Source of the DNA: an uncultured Paracoccaceae bacterium
GTDB taxonomy: Bacteria; Pseudomonadota; Alphaproteobacteria; Rhodobacterales; Rhodobacteraceae
Length of the DNA: 64,000 nucleotides
Direction: 5' to 3'
NCBI GenBank assembly: GCA_947492585.1
Contig: CANLND010000003.1
Location: forward strand, 124,001 to 188,000
The notes under the pieces were generated by a model. It did not search any database. It was not told where the DNA came from and saw nothing but the letters and a program-made list of their open reading frames with translations. This document shows positions 25,909 to 34,971 of this stretch, piece after piece. Both the position numbers and the translations under genes were made by a program. How positions within the stretch are numbered: the stretch's first letter is position 1; every line of letters starts with the position of its first letter.

Positions 25909-26685
25909 TTGTTTGCCGATCCTGACCTAAGCCAAAACGCCTTTTTGGGCGGTAAGGTAACTATTTTACAGCCAAAATCTGGATATCGGGCCGGTGTTGA
26001 TCCGGTCCTGTTGGCTGCCAGTGTGCCTGCGATGGCGGGGCAGCGGGTTTTGGAACTGGGCTGTGGCGCAGGGCAAGCGTTGATCTGTCTGGGCCAGCGC
26101 GTGGGGGGGCTGAGGCTTGACGGGGTTGAGCTGCAACCAAACTATGCGGATCTGGCCCGGCGTAACGGTGATTTGAACGGGCTTGAGCTGCAGATTTCCA
26201 CCGCGGATCTATCGGCGCTGCCCGAGAGCGTGAAGCAGGGCCAGTATGACCATGTCATCGCCAACCCACCCTATTATTGCAAAGGGGCACACAGTCCGGC
26301 GCAGGACGATGGCCGCCGGGTTGCACTGGGTGAGGATACGCCGCTTGAACTTTGGTTGGATGCGGCGGCCCGTCGATTGGCGCCAAAAGGCTATCTGCAT
26401 TTGATCCAGCGGGCCGATCGATTGCCGGATGTACTGGCGGCCTGTGCGGGGCGGCTGGGCAGTCTTGAAGTGCTGCCGCTGGTTCCACGGGCGGGGCGTC
26501 GGGCGGAATTGATCATCTTGCGGGCGCGCAAAGGGGGGCGGGCGGCGTTTCAGCTGCACGCGCCTTTGGTTTTGCATTCGGGTGCGCGTCATGAAACCGA
26601 CGGAAAGGACTACACGCCAGTGGTCGAAGGCATCCTGCGCCAAGGCGCGGCATTGCCGTGGCCGACGCCACCAAAAGCACGATAA
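25909..26685 (+). CDS. tRNA1(Val) (adenine-37-N6)-methyltransferase-like protein
   Basis: A 258-residue class I SAM-dependent methyltransferase. SAM-binding motif I is VLELGCGAGQALICLGQR (residues about 46-63), and the catalytic NPPY of amino-methylating enzymes is in HVIANPPYYCKG (about residue 120). This is the TrmN6/YfiC layout; E. coli TrmN6 methylates A37 of tRNA1(Val). Start is TTG 25909, just behind the DUF2007 stop, with GGGGCAG upstream; no better start fits because GGKVTILQPKSGYRAG near residue 14 already belongs to the family. Confidence 0.82.
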   Translation: MFADPDLSQNAFLGGKVTILQPKSGYRAGVDPVLLAASVPAMAGQRVLELGCGAGQALICLGQRVGGLRLDGVELQPNYADLARRNGDLNGLELQISTADLSALPESVKQGQYDHVIANPPYYCKGAHSPAQDDGRRVALGEDTPLELWLDAAARRLAPKGYLHLIQRADRLPDVLAACAGRLGSLEVLPLVPRAGRRAELIILRARKGGRAAFQLHAPLVLHSGARHETDGKDYTPVVEGILRQGAALPWPTPPKAR

Positions 26686-26868
26686 GTCGCGTTTGAGATG
26701 CACCCTCTGGATGCAATGTTCGATAGATTGAGCAGCAAACAGCCGATAATTCACATTCAAAACAGTTTTTTCGCAGGTGCAGCGTGACACAGGTGGCCTC
26801 GGTGTGATCCACTCTTGGCATCCCAACTGACCTTGGGGCACCTGACACTGCTCAATAGGAGGATACAC

Positions 26869-27036
26869 ATGAGCCTCAGCTCGCATCTGACCGAACTGAA
26901 AAAGAAGCACGAGCATCTGAGCACGGAAGTGGAAACGGCGCAGCGCTCCCCGGCAACGGACGGGTTGCAAATCGCGGCGCTGAAAAAACAAAAGTTGAAA
27001 CTGAAAGAAGAGATTGCGCGCCTGTCTGACAGTTGA
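26869..27036 (+). CDS. YdcH family (DUF465) small helical protein
   Basis: A 55-residue, highly charged helical protein of the DUF465/YdcH family. The helical-hairpin layout is clear: HLTELKKKHEHLSTEVE, a short turn with SPATDGLQIAALKKQKLKLKEEIARL. Function unknown; such proteins are small, abundant and often stress-linked. AGGAGG lies just upstream of the ATG, and a terminator follows. The 183 bases before it must hold its promoter; I see no other structure there. Confidence 0.88.
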   Translation: MSLSSHLTELKKKHEHLSTEVETAQRSPATDGLQIAALKKQKLKLKEEIARLSDS

Positions 27037-27075
27037 TCAACGACGCAATCGATGCGGTGTAAACATCGCATGAGC

Positions 27076-27104
27076 AAGGGTCATCACCGGGTGACCCTTT
27101 TCTT
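27076..27104 (+). terminator. Rho-independent terminator after the YdcH gene
   Basis: Stem AAGGGTCA / TGACCCTT (27076-27083 and 27091-27098) with a seven-base loop, followed by TTCTTT. On the minus strand it is not followed by a good T tract. Confidence 0.75.
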
Positions 27105-27111
27105 TGAGGGT

Positions 27112-27972
27112 TTAATGCCGTCCGGCCCGCGCGGCGCAAATCGCAGCCAAGGTAATCAGCATGGCCGCCAGCGCCAGATTAAGGCTGAAAGGCGCGATTC
27201 CGACTGCCACCAGTACACAGGTCGACAACAGCGGGGTTGCATAAGACAGCGTGCCCAGCAGTTGGATATTGCCGCGTTTGACGCCAATGTCCCATACAAA
27301 GAATGCAATCCCAACGGGCCCCAGGCCAAGGCCCAGAACCGCGGCCCAGCCGATTGGACGGGTGGGCAACAACGTCTCTTCGACGGTGAAATGTAGCCCC
27401 CAGGACGCAACCGCGCTGATCAGGCAAAAGACGGCGACCGAACTGGTGGGAACCGCGCTGAACCGGCGCGACACCACAGAATAACCAGACCAGGTCAACG
27501 CGCACAGCAGCGCCAGCCCATACCCCGGCAGATACTGCACCTGAAACCCCTCTCCGCCGCCACTGACAATGAGCGCGGCGCCAATAAATCCCAGAACAGC
27601 CCCCAAATAATGCCCGGCGCGCAGGGTTTCGCCGGGCAACAAACCCGAGAACAGCACGATCAGCAGCGGCCATAGATAGGCGATCAGCCCCGCCTCGGCA
27701 GCGGGGGCCAATCGGAGGGCGGAAAAGTACAAAATGTGATAGCCAAATAGTGCAAGGCCGCCAAAGGCATAAACCCCAAGTGGCACAGTGCGCAGTTCTC
27801 GCAGACGGCCGGTGGCCGCAGCCCACAGCACTCCCAAAGTGCCGCCAATGCTAAAACACAGGGCGTTCAACAACAGCGGTGGCGTCGGAGTTGAGCCAAC
27901 CGTGAACAGGGCCAAGAGCGCCCACAGCAGAATCGCCACACCACCAATTGCAGTGGCTTTAGGTTGTGTCAC
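27112..27972 (-). CDS. EamA/DMT-family exporter
   Basis: A 286-residue inner-membrane transporter of the drug/metabolite (EamA) superfamily with about ten hydrophobic helices in two repeated halves (first half opens AIGGVAILLWALLALFT; second half GYGLALLCALTWSGYSVVSR). Related to YddG-type amino acid or metabolite exporters; substrate unknown. The GTG at 27972 is chosen because AAAGGAT lies nine bases upstream and it begins just before the first helix; it lies 14 bases inside the end of the LysR gene, so the two are translationally coupled and the LysR protein probably controls this exporter. Confidence 0.83.
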   Translation of the reverse strand: MTQPKATAIGGVAILLWALLALFTVGSTPTPPLLLNALCFSIGGTLGVLWAAATGRLRELRTVPLGVYAFGGLALFGYHILYFSALRLAPAAEAGLIAYLWPLLIVLFSGLLPGETLRAGHYLGAVLGFIGAALIVSGGGEGFQVQYLPGYGLALLCALTWSGYSVVSRRFSAVPTSSVAVFCLISAVASWGLHFTVEETLLPTRPIGWAAVLGLGLGPVGIAFFVWDIGVKRGNIQLLGTLSYATPLLSTCVLVAVGIAPFSLNLALAAMLITLAAICAARAGRH

Positions 27973-28915
27973 GCGAACGATCCTTTGGGTTGGGAACCAC
28001 ATCAAAGTGGTCCGAAAAATGTTTGGTGCGATCAATTTCCGCAAAAAACCAATCATGAAAGGCCGAGACCTGTGGTCGTTCGATCGCATTGGGCAGGCAC
28101 ACAAAGCGGAACTGAGCGTCAGATTCGATGGCCGTGCGAAACGGTGCCACCAGCCGCCCTTCATCGAGATCCTTGATGATCATTGACCGTCGTCCCAACG
28201 CGACGCCCACCCCAGCCAATGCCGCATCTACAGTATGGTCCGCTTGTGAGAACCGGGTGCCGTGGTCCGGCGCGAAATCAATGCCGACCGCTTTGAACCA
28301 CTGGCGCCAGTCAGGAGGTGTCTCCAAAAACGAGAGCGAATCACAAAAAATCAACGGCGCTTTGGTCAGGCTTTCGGGGGTGGTGTAGCGTTTCGCCAGT
28401 TCGGGAGACATCACAGGCGTCGACCATTCCTTGCGCACAGAACGAGAATACAGCCCTTTGTCAGACTGCGTACCAAACCGTAACGCCACATCTACGTCAT
28501 CGCGATGCAGGTCTAGCAGGCGTAGCGTGGCGGAAAAGCGTAAATCGATCTCGGGGTGACTGCGCGCAAAGTCATATAATCGAGGTGCCAGCCATTTGGC
28601 GGTTAGGGCCGGGCCAGCCGTGACCGTGAGGGTAGAGTTGTTGTGCAGCCGCCGTGTGGCTCGCCAACCCTCAAGCAGCGTTTGAAACCCTTCGGCAGCA
28701 CGCGGGGCCAGCGTTTTACCGGCCTCCGTCAGGGCAACCGCCCGATTCAGGCGGTGAAACAGCGGTTGTCCTAAATGCTCTTCGAGGGATTTTATTTGAA
28801 ACGACAGCGCCGCCGGCGTGACGCTTAATTCAGCCGCCGCCTTGGCAAAGGACATATGCCGTGCCGCCGCATCAAAGGCCCGCAGGGCGGTCAAAGGTGG
28901 GAGAGTATCGCTCAT
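27959..28915 (-). CDS. LysR family transcriptional regulator (GcvA-like)
   Basis: A 318-residue LysR regulator. The helix-turn-helix is at residues about 8-66 (LRAFDAAARHMSFAKAAAELSVTPAALSFQIKSLE), followed by the periplasmic-binding-protein-like effector domain (TAGPALTAKWLAPRLYDFARSHP...DVDVALRFG), the arrangement of the GcvA subgroup. Its 3' end overlaps the EamA exporter gene. The effector is unknown. The divergent space to 29029 carries its promoter. Confidence 0.92.
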   Translation of the reverse strand: MSDTLPPLTALRAFDAAARHMSFAKAAAELSVTPAALSFQIKSLEEHLGQPLFHRLNRAVALTEAGKTLAPRAAEGFQTLLEGWRATRRLHNNSTLTVTAGPALTAKWLAPRLYDFARSHPEIDLRFSATLRLLDLHRDDVDVALRFGTQSDKGLYSRSVRKEWSTPVMSPELAKRYTTPESLTKAPLIFCDSLSFLETPPDWRQWFKAVGIDFAPDHGTRFSQADHTVDAALAGVGVALGRRSMIIKDLDEGRLVAPFRTAIESDAQFRFVCLPNAIERPQVSAFHDWFFAEIDRTKHFSDHFDVVPNPKDRSRDTT

Positions 28916-29028
28916 AATTCAGATAAGTATTACTTAACTGAAACGTTGAAAAGTCTCGTTTGTCAGTTTTGTTTCAGACTGACATGTTGGTGTCAGGTTA
29001 ATTCAGTTGATTTGAAAGTGGGTCGAAT

Positions 29029-29181
29029 ATGTTGGAAATGACGACACAGGAGCCCGTTATACGGGCCTTTAGGTCAGCTCACATAGCCCGCAGCGCGGTG
29101 TTCTTTGATCTGTGCTCTGCCCTGTTTGGGGGGCTGCTGTCGCGACGGTCACATACATCCAAGGTTTCCCGCTGGGCCTAA
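29029..29181 (+). CDS. Possible small protein of 50 residues
   Basis: An ATG-started ORF of 50 residues, divergent from the LysR gene, opening MLEMTTQEPVIRAF and ending RRSHTSKVSRWA, with a mildly hydrophobic centre (VFFDLCSALFGGLLS). A GTGGG-like stretch but no strong ribosome-binding site precedes it. I do not recognise it; the short amphipathic, Arg-rich end is reminiscent of small DUF1127-like proteins but lacks their motif. It may not be expressed. Confidence 0.35.
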   Translation: MLEMTTQEPVIRAFRSAHIARSAVFFDLCSALFGGLLSRRSHTSKVSRWA

Positions 29182-29204
29182 GCGCGCAAGGCACTTACGG
29201 GATT

Positions 29205-29235
29205 GAAAAAGGGCCGCCCATTTGGGGCGGCCCTT
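29205..29235 (-). terminator. Rho-independent terminator of phaB
   Basis: Stem AAGGGCCGCCC / GGGCGGCCCTT (29209-29219 and 29225-29235) with a five-base loop, running on the minus strand into TTTTTC; it lies 23 bases after the phaB stop. Confidence 0.9.
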
Positions 29236-29257
29236 GTCTATTGGTCTGTGGTCTAAT

Positions 29258-29980
29258 TTAGACGAAGAACTGCGCGCCGTTGGCTGAGATGGTCGAACCG
29301 TTGATAAAGGACGCATCGTCGGACGCCAGGAAGGCGACACAGCGTGCGATCTCTTCGGGTTCACCCAAGCGACCCGCTGGGATTTGACCGATGATTTTTT
29401 CGCGCACTTTTTCAGGCACAGCCATAACCATTTCGGTTGCGATGTAGCCGGGGCAGATCGCGTTTGCAGTGATGCCTTTGGCCGCGCCTTCTTGGGCGAG
29501 GGACTTCACGATGCCCAGATCGCCTGCTTTGGTTGCGGCATAGTTCACCTGTGCAAACTGGCCTTTTTGACCGTTGATCGACGAGATCACGATGATGCGG
29601 CCAAAGCCACGCTCGCGCATGCCGGGCCAGATCGGGTGAACTGTGTTGAACACGCCGGTCAGGTTGGTGTCGATGACCTGCTGCCACTGATCAGGTGTCA
29701 TTTTGTGGAAGGGTGCGTCGCGGGTGATGCCTGCGTTGGCAACGACCACGTCGATGGGACCCAGATCTGATTCGACCTGTTCGATGCCGGCTTTGGAGCT
29801 GTCGTAATCGGCAACGTTCCATTTGTAGGTCTTAATGCCGGTCTCTTCGGTGAACTTGGCGGCGGCTTCGTCATTGCCCGCATAGGTTGCGGCAACGGTG
29901 TAACCCTGGGCTTGCAGCGTTTTCGAAATTGATGCGCCGATGCCGCGGGATCCGCCGGTGACGAGTGCAGTACGTGCCAT
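29258..29980 (-). CDS. phaB: Acetoacetyl-CoA reductase PhaB
   Basis: A 240-residue NADPH-dependent short-chain dehydrogenase that reduces acetoacetyl-CoA to (R)-3-hydroxybutyryl-CoA, the monomer for polyhydroxybutyrate. The Rossmann loop TGGSRGIGASI is at residues 8-18; catalytic Ser134, Tyr147 and Lys151 are present (ISSINGQKG, VNYAATKAG). PhaB-specific GQ(K/F)GQ.NY is visible. It follows phaA by 189 bases with a hairpin between. PHB synthase (phaC) is not in the window. Confidence 0.95.
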   Translation of the reverse strand: MARTALVTGGSRGIGASISKTLQAQGYTVAATYAGNDEAAAKFTEETGIKTYKWNVADYDSSKAGIEQVESDLGPIDVVVANAGITRDAPFHKMTPDQWQQVIDTNLTGVFNTVHPIWPGMRERGFGRIIVISSINGQKGQFAQVNYAATKAGDLGIVKSLAQEGAAKGITANAICPGYIATEMVMAVPEKVREKIIGQIPAGRLGEPEEIARCVAFLASDDASFINGSTISANGAQFFV

Positions 29981-30115
29981 TTTAGTCTTCCTTCAATAGG
30001 GTGTTCGCTCGGTAATATAATTGCAATTTATCGAAGGCGTGCGCAAGCAAATTACGCCCTCAATATAGGTCCAGTTCTGATCTATTTTCACTAACGATGG
30101 TAACGGATTGGCGAC

Positions 30116-30145
30116 AAAACAAAAGGGCGCCCAGATGGACGCCCT
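30116..30145 (-). terminator. Hairpin terminator or attenuator between phaA and phaB
   Basis: On the minus strand AGGGCG / CGCCCT (30140-30145 and 30124-30129) with a ten-base loop that can pair further, followed by TTTTGTTTTG. It lies 25 bases after the phaA stop, so phaB may depend on readthrough or on its own promoter in the 135 bases that follow. Confidence 0.7.
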
Positions 30146-30169
30146 GATGAATGATGGTTTTTTAACCGT

Positions 30170-31348
30170 TTAGGGGCGTTCGACGCACAGCGCGACACCC
30201 ATGCCGCCACCGATGCACAAGGTCGCCAGACCTTTTTTGGCGTCCCGGCGCTTCATTTCAAACAGCAGCGTGTTCAGAACGCGGCAGCCCGAGGCACCGA
30301 TGGGGTGACCGATGGCGATGGCGCCACCGTTTACGTTCACAATCTCAGGATTCCAGCCCATTTCTTTGTTCACGGCGCAGGCCTGTGCGGCAAAGGCTTC
30401 GTTGGCTTCTACCAGATCCAGATCGTCAACGCTCCAGCCCGCTTTGTCCAAGGCTTTGCGCGACGCATAGATCGGACCCACGCCCATGACCGACGGGTCC
30501 AAACCTGCGGTGGCGTAAGAAGCGATTCGTGCCAATGGTTCAATGCCGCGCTTTTCCGCGTCATCTGCGCTCATCAACAAGGTGGCCGCGGCGCCATCGT
30601 TCAGGCCCGAAGCGTTGGCCGCCGTGACGGTGCCGCCGTCGCGTACAAAGGCCGGGCGAAGTTTTTGCATGGCTTCCATGGTGGCGCCGTGGCGGATGTA
30701 TTCGTCTTGGTCGACGATGATATCACCTTTGCGGTGCTTGACGGTGAAGGCGGCAATCTCATCCGCAAACTTGCCAGCTTTTTGTGCGGCTTCTGCTTTG
30801 TTTTGCGAAGCGACGGCAAACGCATCCTGCATCTCGCGGCTGATCTGCCAGCGTTCGGCAACGTTTTCAGCCGTTTGGCCCATGTGGTAGTTGTTGAACG
30901 CATCCCACAGACCGTCACGGATCATGGTGTCGATGTGCTTCATGTCACCCATTTTGGTGCCCGCACGCAGATGGGCCGCATGGGGGGAGAGTGTCATGTT
31001 TTCTTGGCCACCGGCACACACAATAGAGGCGTCGCCCAGCTGAATGTGCTGTGCTGCCAGTGCAACGGCGCGCAGACCCGAGCCACAGACCTGGTTGATG
31101 CCCCAGGCGGCGCTTTCTTGGGGCAGACCGGCGTTGATATGCGCCTGACGAGCTGGGTTTTGGCCCTGACCTGCGGTCAGAACTTGGCCCATGATGGTTT
31201 CCGATACTTCGGATTTGTCGACGCCTGCGCGCTCTACCACCGCTTCCAGGACCGAGGCCCCCAAGGCGTGGGCAGAGGTGTTGGCGAAAGCTCCGCCAAA
31301 GCTGCCGACGGCGGTGCGTGCGGCAGATGCGATTACAACGTTGGTCAT
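30170..31348 (-). CDS. phaA: Acetyl-CoA C-acetyltransferase (beta-ketothiolase) PhaA
   Basis: A 392-residue thiolase that condenses two acetyl-CoA to acetoacetyl-CoA, first step of PHB synthesis and also the entry to the ethylmalonyl-CoA pathway whose later enzymes are at 55-58 kb. Nucleophile Cys88 ([12 protein letters not shown]), the [10 protein letters not shown] histidine and the second cysteine in LCIGGGMG near the C-terminus form the thiolase active site. Repeated TGCAG sequences upstream suggest PhaR control. Confidence 0.95.
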   Translation of the reverse strand: MTNVVIASAARTAVGSFGGAFANTSAHALGASVLEAVVERAGVDKSEVSETIMGQVLTAGQGQNPARQAHINAGLPQESAAWGINQVCGSGLRAVALAAQHIQLGDASIVCAGGQENMTLSPHAAHLRAGTKMGDMKHIDTMIRDGLWDAFNNYHMGQTAENVAERWQISREMQDAFAVASQNKAEAAQKAGKFADEIAAFTVKHRKGDIIVDQDEYIRHGATMEAMQKLRPAFVRDGGTVTAANASGLNDGAAATLLMSADDAEKRGIEPLARIASYATAGLDPSVMGVGPIYASRKALDKAGWSVDDLDLVEANEAFAAQACAVNKEMGWNPEIVNVNGGAIAIGHPIGASGCRVLNTLLFEMKRRDAKKGLATLCIGGGMGVALCVERP

Positions 31349-31389
31349 GACATACAGTCCTTTGTCATCCAGTATTTCCTGGAGCGCGT

Positions 31390-31487
31390 CTGCAGACTGA
31401 ACGATGGTGTGTGCAGCTGCAGCGACCGCGATCCTCCTCCCCTACAAGGGACACAGTAAGCGAATGCTGCAGGTGCAGCGCGTGCAG
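31390..31487. promoter_or_regulatory. TGC-rich PhaR-like operator region upstream of phaA
   Basis: Six TGCAG words lie within 98 bases: CTGCAG (31390-31395), the palindrome TGCAGCTGCA with overlapping copies (31412-31422), CTGC-AGGT-GCAG (31467-31478) and one more at 31483-31487. The CTGC-N4-GCAG unit fits the CTGC-N3/4-GCAG pattern described for the PHB regulator PhaR of Paracoccus, as I recall it. The 260-base gap holds nothing else I can see. Confidence 0.5.
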
Positions 31488-31608
31488 CCTCGCTTAGCCA
31501 TGGCGGATGTGTCAACCAATACTAGACAAGTTTAGATAAGGCCAGTTGCACTTTATGCGTGTATGTTGCGCAATTCAGCAGGGCGCTGGCGGAATTGGAT
31601 CTTGCTGG

Positions 31609-32478
31609 TCAGGCGCGGTGCCGTTGTTTCAGGTCCTCGACCCACGGGGCGCGAACTGTGGGGGCCCCATACAGATACCCCTGCAGACAATCGACGCCAA
31701 TATCGACCAGGAACTGCGCTTCGGCCTCAGTTTCGACTGATTCGGCGACCGTCAGCATATCAAACTGCTTGGCCACCCCCACAAGGGCACGAACCACCGC
31801 CTGATTGTCATGGGTTTCAATGATGTTGCGCACGAATTTCCCGTCGATTTTCACGGCGTCAAAAAAGAACTGCCGGAAATGTGCGATGGCCATGCTGCCG
31901 GAGCCAAAATTATCCATTGCAAAGGCAATGCCGTGGTCCTGCATACGGGTCATGAAATCCAACACCAATTCAGGCGCGCCCTGGGTGGAGGCTTCGGAAA
32001 TTTCCAGAAGCAGCCGTTCGCCGATGGTGGGATCTTTGCTGAGAAACCGTTTGAGCACCTTGCCCCAGCGATCATAACCAATTGACCGTGCGGACATATT
32101 GATCGACAGGCGGATGTTTGGGTGTTTGGAGAGATCCCGCAAGCCGTGCTGCAAGGCCAAACAGTCCAGTTCACGGCCCAGTTCTGTGTCTTCGACAACA
32201 TCCATGAAGTCACGGGCGGGAATCACCCGGCCAGTGGCGTCAAGAACCCGAATGTAGCCTTCGTAGAACGCAACATTATGGGGCGGCAGGGCCTGCATGA
32301 TGGGCTGATACGCCAGCATGGTCTGATCAAATTTGATCGCGTCGGCCACCATATCCAACACCGAGCGGTCCCGATCCGTGACCGCGGCGGTCAGGGGGTT
32401 TTCACTGCCTGCTGGCAGGTCTGCAGTTTTCCAGCGTTTTTTGTTTTTCACGGGCCTTCCCCACGGGATCATTTGCAT
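31609..32478 (-). CDS. EAL-domain protein, probably catalytically degenerate
   Basis: A 289-residue protein with an EAL fold (c-di-GMP phosphodiesterase family) and no GGDEF or sensor domain. The signature motif is EGY instead of EAL (FYEGYIRV, near residue 73), the NVSxxQ motif is NMSARS, and the catalytic DDFGTG is DNFGSG; KID and ExVE motifs remain. Loss of the second aspartate of DDF suggests a c-di-GMP binder or inactive relative. ATG 32478 lacks a good ribosome-binding site; a GTG at 32451 preceded by GGGGAAGG is a reasonable alternative start. Confidence 0.82.
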   Translation of the reverse strand: MQMIPWGRPVKNKKRWKTADLPAGSENPLTAAVTDRDRSVLDMVADAIKFDQTMLAYQPIMQALPPHNVAFYEGYIRVLDATGRVIPARDFMDVVEDTELGRELDCLALQHGLRDLSKHPNIRLSINMSARSIGYDRWGKVLKRFLSKDPTIGERLLLEISEASTQGAPELVLDFMTRMQDHGIAFAMDNFGSGSMAIAHFRQFFFDAVKIDGKFVRNIIETHDNQAVVRALVGVAKQFDMLTVAESVETEAEAQFLVDIGVDCLQGYLYGAPTVRAPWVEDLKQRHRA

Positions 32479-32576
32479 TGACTATGCAACAGTTGGAAGC
32501 ATCGCGCAAAAGCATGAAGCAGCCATTAAAATTCATATTTTAACAACTAGCTTTGCTTCGATCCTAGGATACCAAG

Positions 32577-32608
32577 AAAAAAGGCGGTTCAAATTTGAGC
32601 CGCCTTTT
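32577..32608 (-). terminator. Rho-independent terminator of the TlpA-family gene
   Basis: Near-perfect inverted repeat, AAAAGGCGG arm and CCGCCTTTT arm around a self-complementary TCAAATTTGA centre; on the minus strand it runs into TTTTTT, and it lies 25 bases past the stop of the thioredoxin-like gene. It may also act on transcription from the right. Confidence 0.88.
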
Positions 32609-32632
32609 AAGTTTTGAGAAATGAGGGAGCGA

Positions 32633-33196
32633 TCAGCCGTCTGCCAACAGCGCCTGCACAATAGCCTTAGCGCTGCTTGAATTCCATTCGGCATCCCCCA
32701 GAAGGCGGGCGATTTCCTTACCGTCCCGGTCCAAAAGCACGGTGATCGGCAGGCCGATCACGGCCATTTCACGGGCGAGTTTTTGCTTTGGATCCTGATG
32801 TCGGGGCAGGTTCGAAATGTTGTTCTCATCAAAGAATTTTTTGATGCCTGCCGGAGAGTTACGACCGGTCGCGATGGTCAAGACCTGAAAGTCATCTCCG
32901 CCAAATTCAGCCTGCAATTCAGAAATTTGCGGCATCTCTTTGCGACAGGGGGCGCACCATGTGGCCCAGAAATTCAACAGAACAATTTTGCCTTTGTAAT
33001 CAGCCAAGGTCGCAGTGCCAGCGCCATCTGCCAGCTCAAACGGCGCATTTGATACGTCCTTTGGGGCAGAGTGGATCACCAGACGGCGCAGACTGTCCTC
33101 GCGCAGGGCTTCTAAACTGGCAGGGTCAGCCGCCTGGGCGGCATTTGCACCAAGCGCAAGAGCCATATAAAGGGTTAGGGTACGAAACAGACGCAT
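32633..33196 (-). CDS. TlpA family thiol:disulfide reductase
   Basis: A 187-residue periplasmic thioredoxin-like protein. Signal peptide at residues 1-22 (ends ANAAQAA); the active site is WCAPC in [18 protein letters not shown] (about residues 71-88), and the cis-proline is in GLPITVLLD. Such proteins keep cysteines of c-type cytochromes or Cu-site proteins reduced. Its start lies only 20 bases from the divergent argH start, so each promoter must be inside the other gene or overlap it; this argH pairing recurs in Rhodobacterales. Confidence 0.9.
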   Translation of the reverse strand: MRLFRTLTLYMALALGANAAQAADPASLEALREDSLRRLVIHSAPKDVSNAPFELADGAGTATLADYKGKIVLLNFWATWCAPCRKEMPQISELQAEFGGDDFQVLTIATGRNSPAGIKKFFDENNISNLPRHQDPKQKLAREMAVIGLPITVLLDRDGKEIARLLGDAEWNSSSAKAIVQALLADG

Positions 33197-33216
33197 ATTA
33201 TCTCCAGGGTTCCACC

Positions 33217-34611
33217 ATGACAGACCAGACCTCGAACCAGATGTGGGGCGGCCGCTTTGCCGCTGGGCCAGACGCGATCATGGAGGCGATCAATGCCTCG
33301 ATCGGGTTTGACAAGCGTATGGCCGCGCAAGACATCCGAGGTTCCAGAGCCCATGCCGCGATGTTGGCAGCCACAGGCGTTATTACTGATAGTGACGCCG
33401 AAGCCATTCGGGAAGGTCTGCTCACCGTATTGTCAGAGATCGAGGGCGGAAAATTTCAATTTTCCACGGCGCTGGAAGATATTCACATGAATGTCGAAGC
33501 CCGGCTGAAGGATCTGATTGGTGAACCAGCGGGCCGTTTGCACACCGGCCGGTCGCGCAACGACCAGGTGGCGACCGATTTTAAATTGTGGGTGCGCGAT
33601 CAGTTTGATGCCGCAGAATCCGGTCTGTTGGCCCTGATCGCGGCCTTGTTGCAGCAGGCGGAGCAGGGGGCGGACTGGGTGATGCCTGGCTTTACCCACC
33701 TACAAACAGCGCAGCCTGTGACCTGGGGTCATCATATGATGGCTTATGTAGAAATGTTTGGTCGCGATCTCAGCCGCGTGCGTGATGCGCGCACGCGGAT
33801 GAACGAATCGCCTTTGGGCGCGGCTGCGCTGGCAGGCACGTCTTTTCCGATTGACCGCGAGATGACCGCTGAGGCGCTGGGATTTGATCGCCCGTCGGCG
33901 AATTCCCTCGATGCGGTATCTGATCGTGATTTTGCGTTGGAATTCCTGTCGACCGCGTCGATTTGTGCTGTGCACCTTAGCCGTTTTGCCGAAGAGCTGG
34001 TGATCTGGTCCTCGGCGCAGTTCCGTTTTGTGACCCTGTCTGATCGTTTTTCGACAGGCTCGTCGATTATGCCCCAAAAGAAAAATCCGGACGCGGCGGA
34101 ACTGATCCGCGCCAAAGTGGGCCGGATCTATGGCGCCAACACTGCGCTGATGATGGTGATGAAAGGCCTGCCATTGGCCTATTCCAAAGACATGCAGGAA
34201 GACAAAGAACAGGTCTTTGATGCCGCTGATAACTGGATGCTGGCGCTGGCTGCGATGGAAGGCATGGTCAAGGACATGTCGGCCAATGTGGACAGCCTTG
34301 CAGCCGCGGCGGGCAGCGGGTTTTCGACCGCGACAGATCTGGCCGATTGGCTGGTGCGGGTGCTGAAGGTGCCGTTTCGCGATGCGCACCATGTCACCGG
34401 TACGCTGGTGGCGATGGCCGAAGCACGGGGCTGTGATCTGCCGGATCTGACCCTTGCGGATATGCAGGGGGTACATGCTGGGATCACCGAGGGTATCTTT
34501 ACGGTGCTTGGCGTTGAAAATTCAGTGAACTCGCGGATGAGCTACGGCGGCACCGCGCCTGCACAGGTGCGTGCGCAGGTGGCGCGCTGGACATCTGTGT
34601 TGGCCGGATAA
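33217..34611 (+). CDS. argH: Argininosuccinate lyase ArgH
   Basis: A 464-residue enzyme of the fumarase/aspartase superfamily catalysing the last step of arginine synthesis. Signature [12 protein letters not shown] at about residues 283-294 with the catalytic Ser, [13 protein letters not shown] and [10 protein letters not shown] at the other active-site regions. The frame is open upstream but ATG 33217 begins the family N-terminus (QMWGGRFA). A small lipoprotein gene and lysA follow on the same strand. Confidence 0.96.
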   Translation: MTDQTSNQMWGGRFAAGPDAIMEAINASIGFDKRMAAQDIRGSRAHAAMLAATGVITDSDAEAIREGLLTVLSEIEGGKFQFSTALEDIHMNVEARLKDLIGEPAGRLHTGRSRNDQVATDFKLWVRDQFDAAESGLLALIAALLQQAEQGADWVMPGFTHLQTAQPVTWGHHMMAYVEMFGRDLSRVRDARTRMNESPLGAAALAGTSFPIDREMTAEALGFDRPSANSLDAVSDRDFALEFLSTASICAVHLSRFAEELVIWSSAQFRFVTLSDRFSTGSSIMPQKKNPDAAELIRAKVGRIYGANTALMMVMKGLPLAYSKDMQEDKEQVFDAADNWMLALAAMEGMVKDMSANVDSLAAAAGSGFSTATDLADWLVRVLKVPFRDAHHVTGTLVAMAEARGCDLPDLTLADMQGVHAGITEGIFTVLGVENSVNSRMSYGGTAPAQVRAQVARWTSVLAG

Positions 34612-34640
34612 CGGTCTGCCTTAGGACGGGAGAGTTTGGA

Positions 34641-34823
34641 ATGATCACGACCTCGAAAATGGCGCTGGCGACGCTGGCTTTGCTTCTTGTGGGCTGTGGT
34701 GTGGATGGAGCCCCCATCCGCCCCAGTTTGGCGACCGGAGTGAATATCTCTTCAAATGGGGTTCATGTGGGCGGACGCGTGGGCGCCCACAAGGGACCCG
34801 TGTCGATCTCTGTGGGCTTTTAA
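34641..34823 (+). CDS. Small argH-linked lipoprotein
   Basis: A 60-residue lipoprotein: lipobox LLVGC puts the lipidated Cys at residue 19, leaving a mature peptide of about 42 residues rich in Gly, Val and Ser (VNISSNGVHVGGRVGAHKG). GGGAGAG precedes the ATG. It has no domain I can name; small lipoproteins in this position between argH and lysA are a familiar Rhodobacterales pattern. It lies 29 bases after argH and is likely cotranscribed. Confidence 0.78.
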   Translation: MITTSKMALATLALLLVGCGVDGAPIRPSLATGVNISSNGVHVGGRVGAHKGPVSISVGF

Positions 34824-34840
34824 CAGCTACCGTTCGTGCG

Positions 34841-34915
34841 CTCCCGCCCGTCGGGAGATGTCCTGTTGGACCTCCCCTCCCGTTGGGCGTGGCACTGCGC
34901 GTTACCGCGCAGTGC
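34841..34915 (+). repeat. Two-hairpin extragenic element, copy 3
   Basis: CTCCCGCCCG box at 34841-34850; first hairpin GGGAG(AT)GTCC / GGAC-CTCCC with loop TGTT (34853-34876); CCCGTTGGGC box at 34879-34888; second hairpin GCACTGCGCG / CGCGCAGTGC with loop TTAC (34892-34915). It faces copy 4 in the same gap, convergently. Confidence 0.78.
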
Positions 34916-34971
34916 GGTCTCACCAGATTGCGTCCTGTTCGATTGCCGCAACAGTTGCTGCAGAACGTGGG

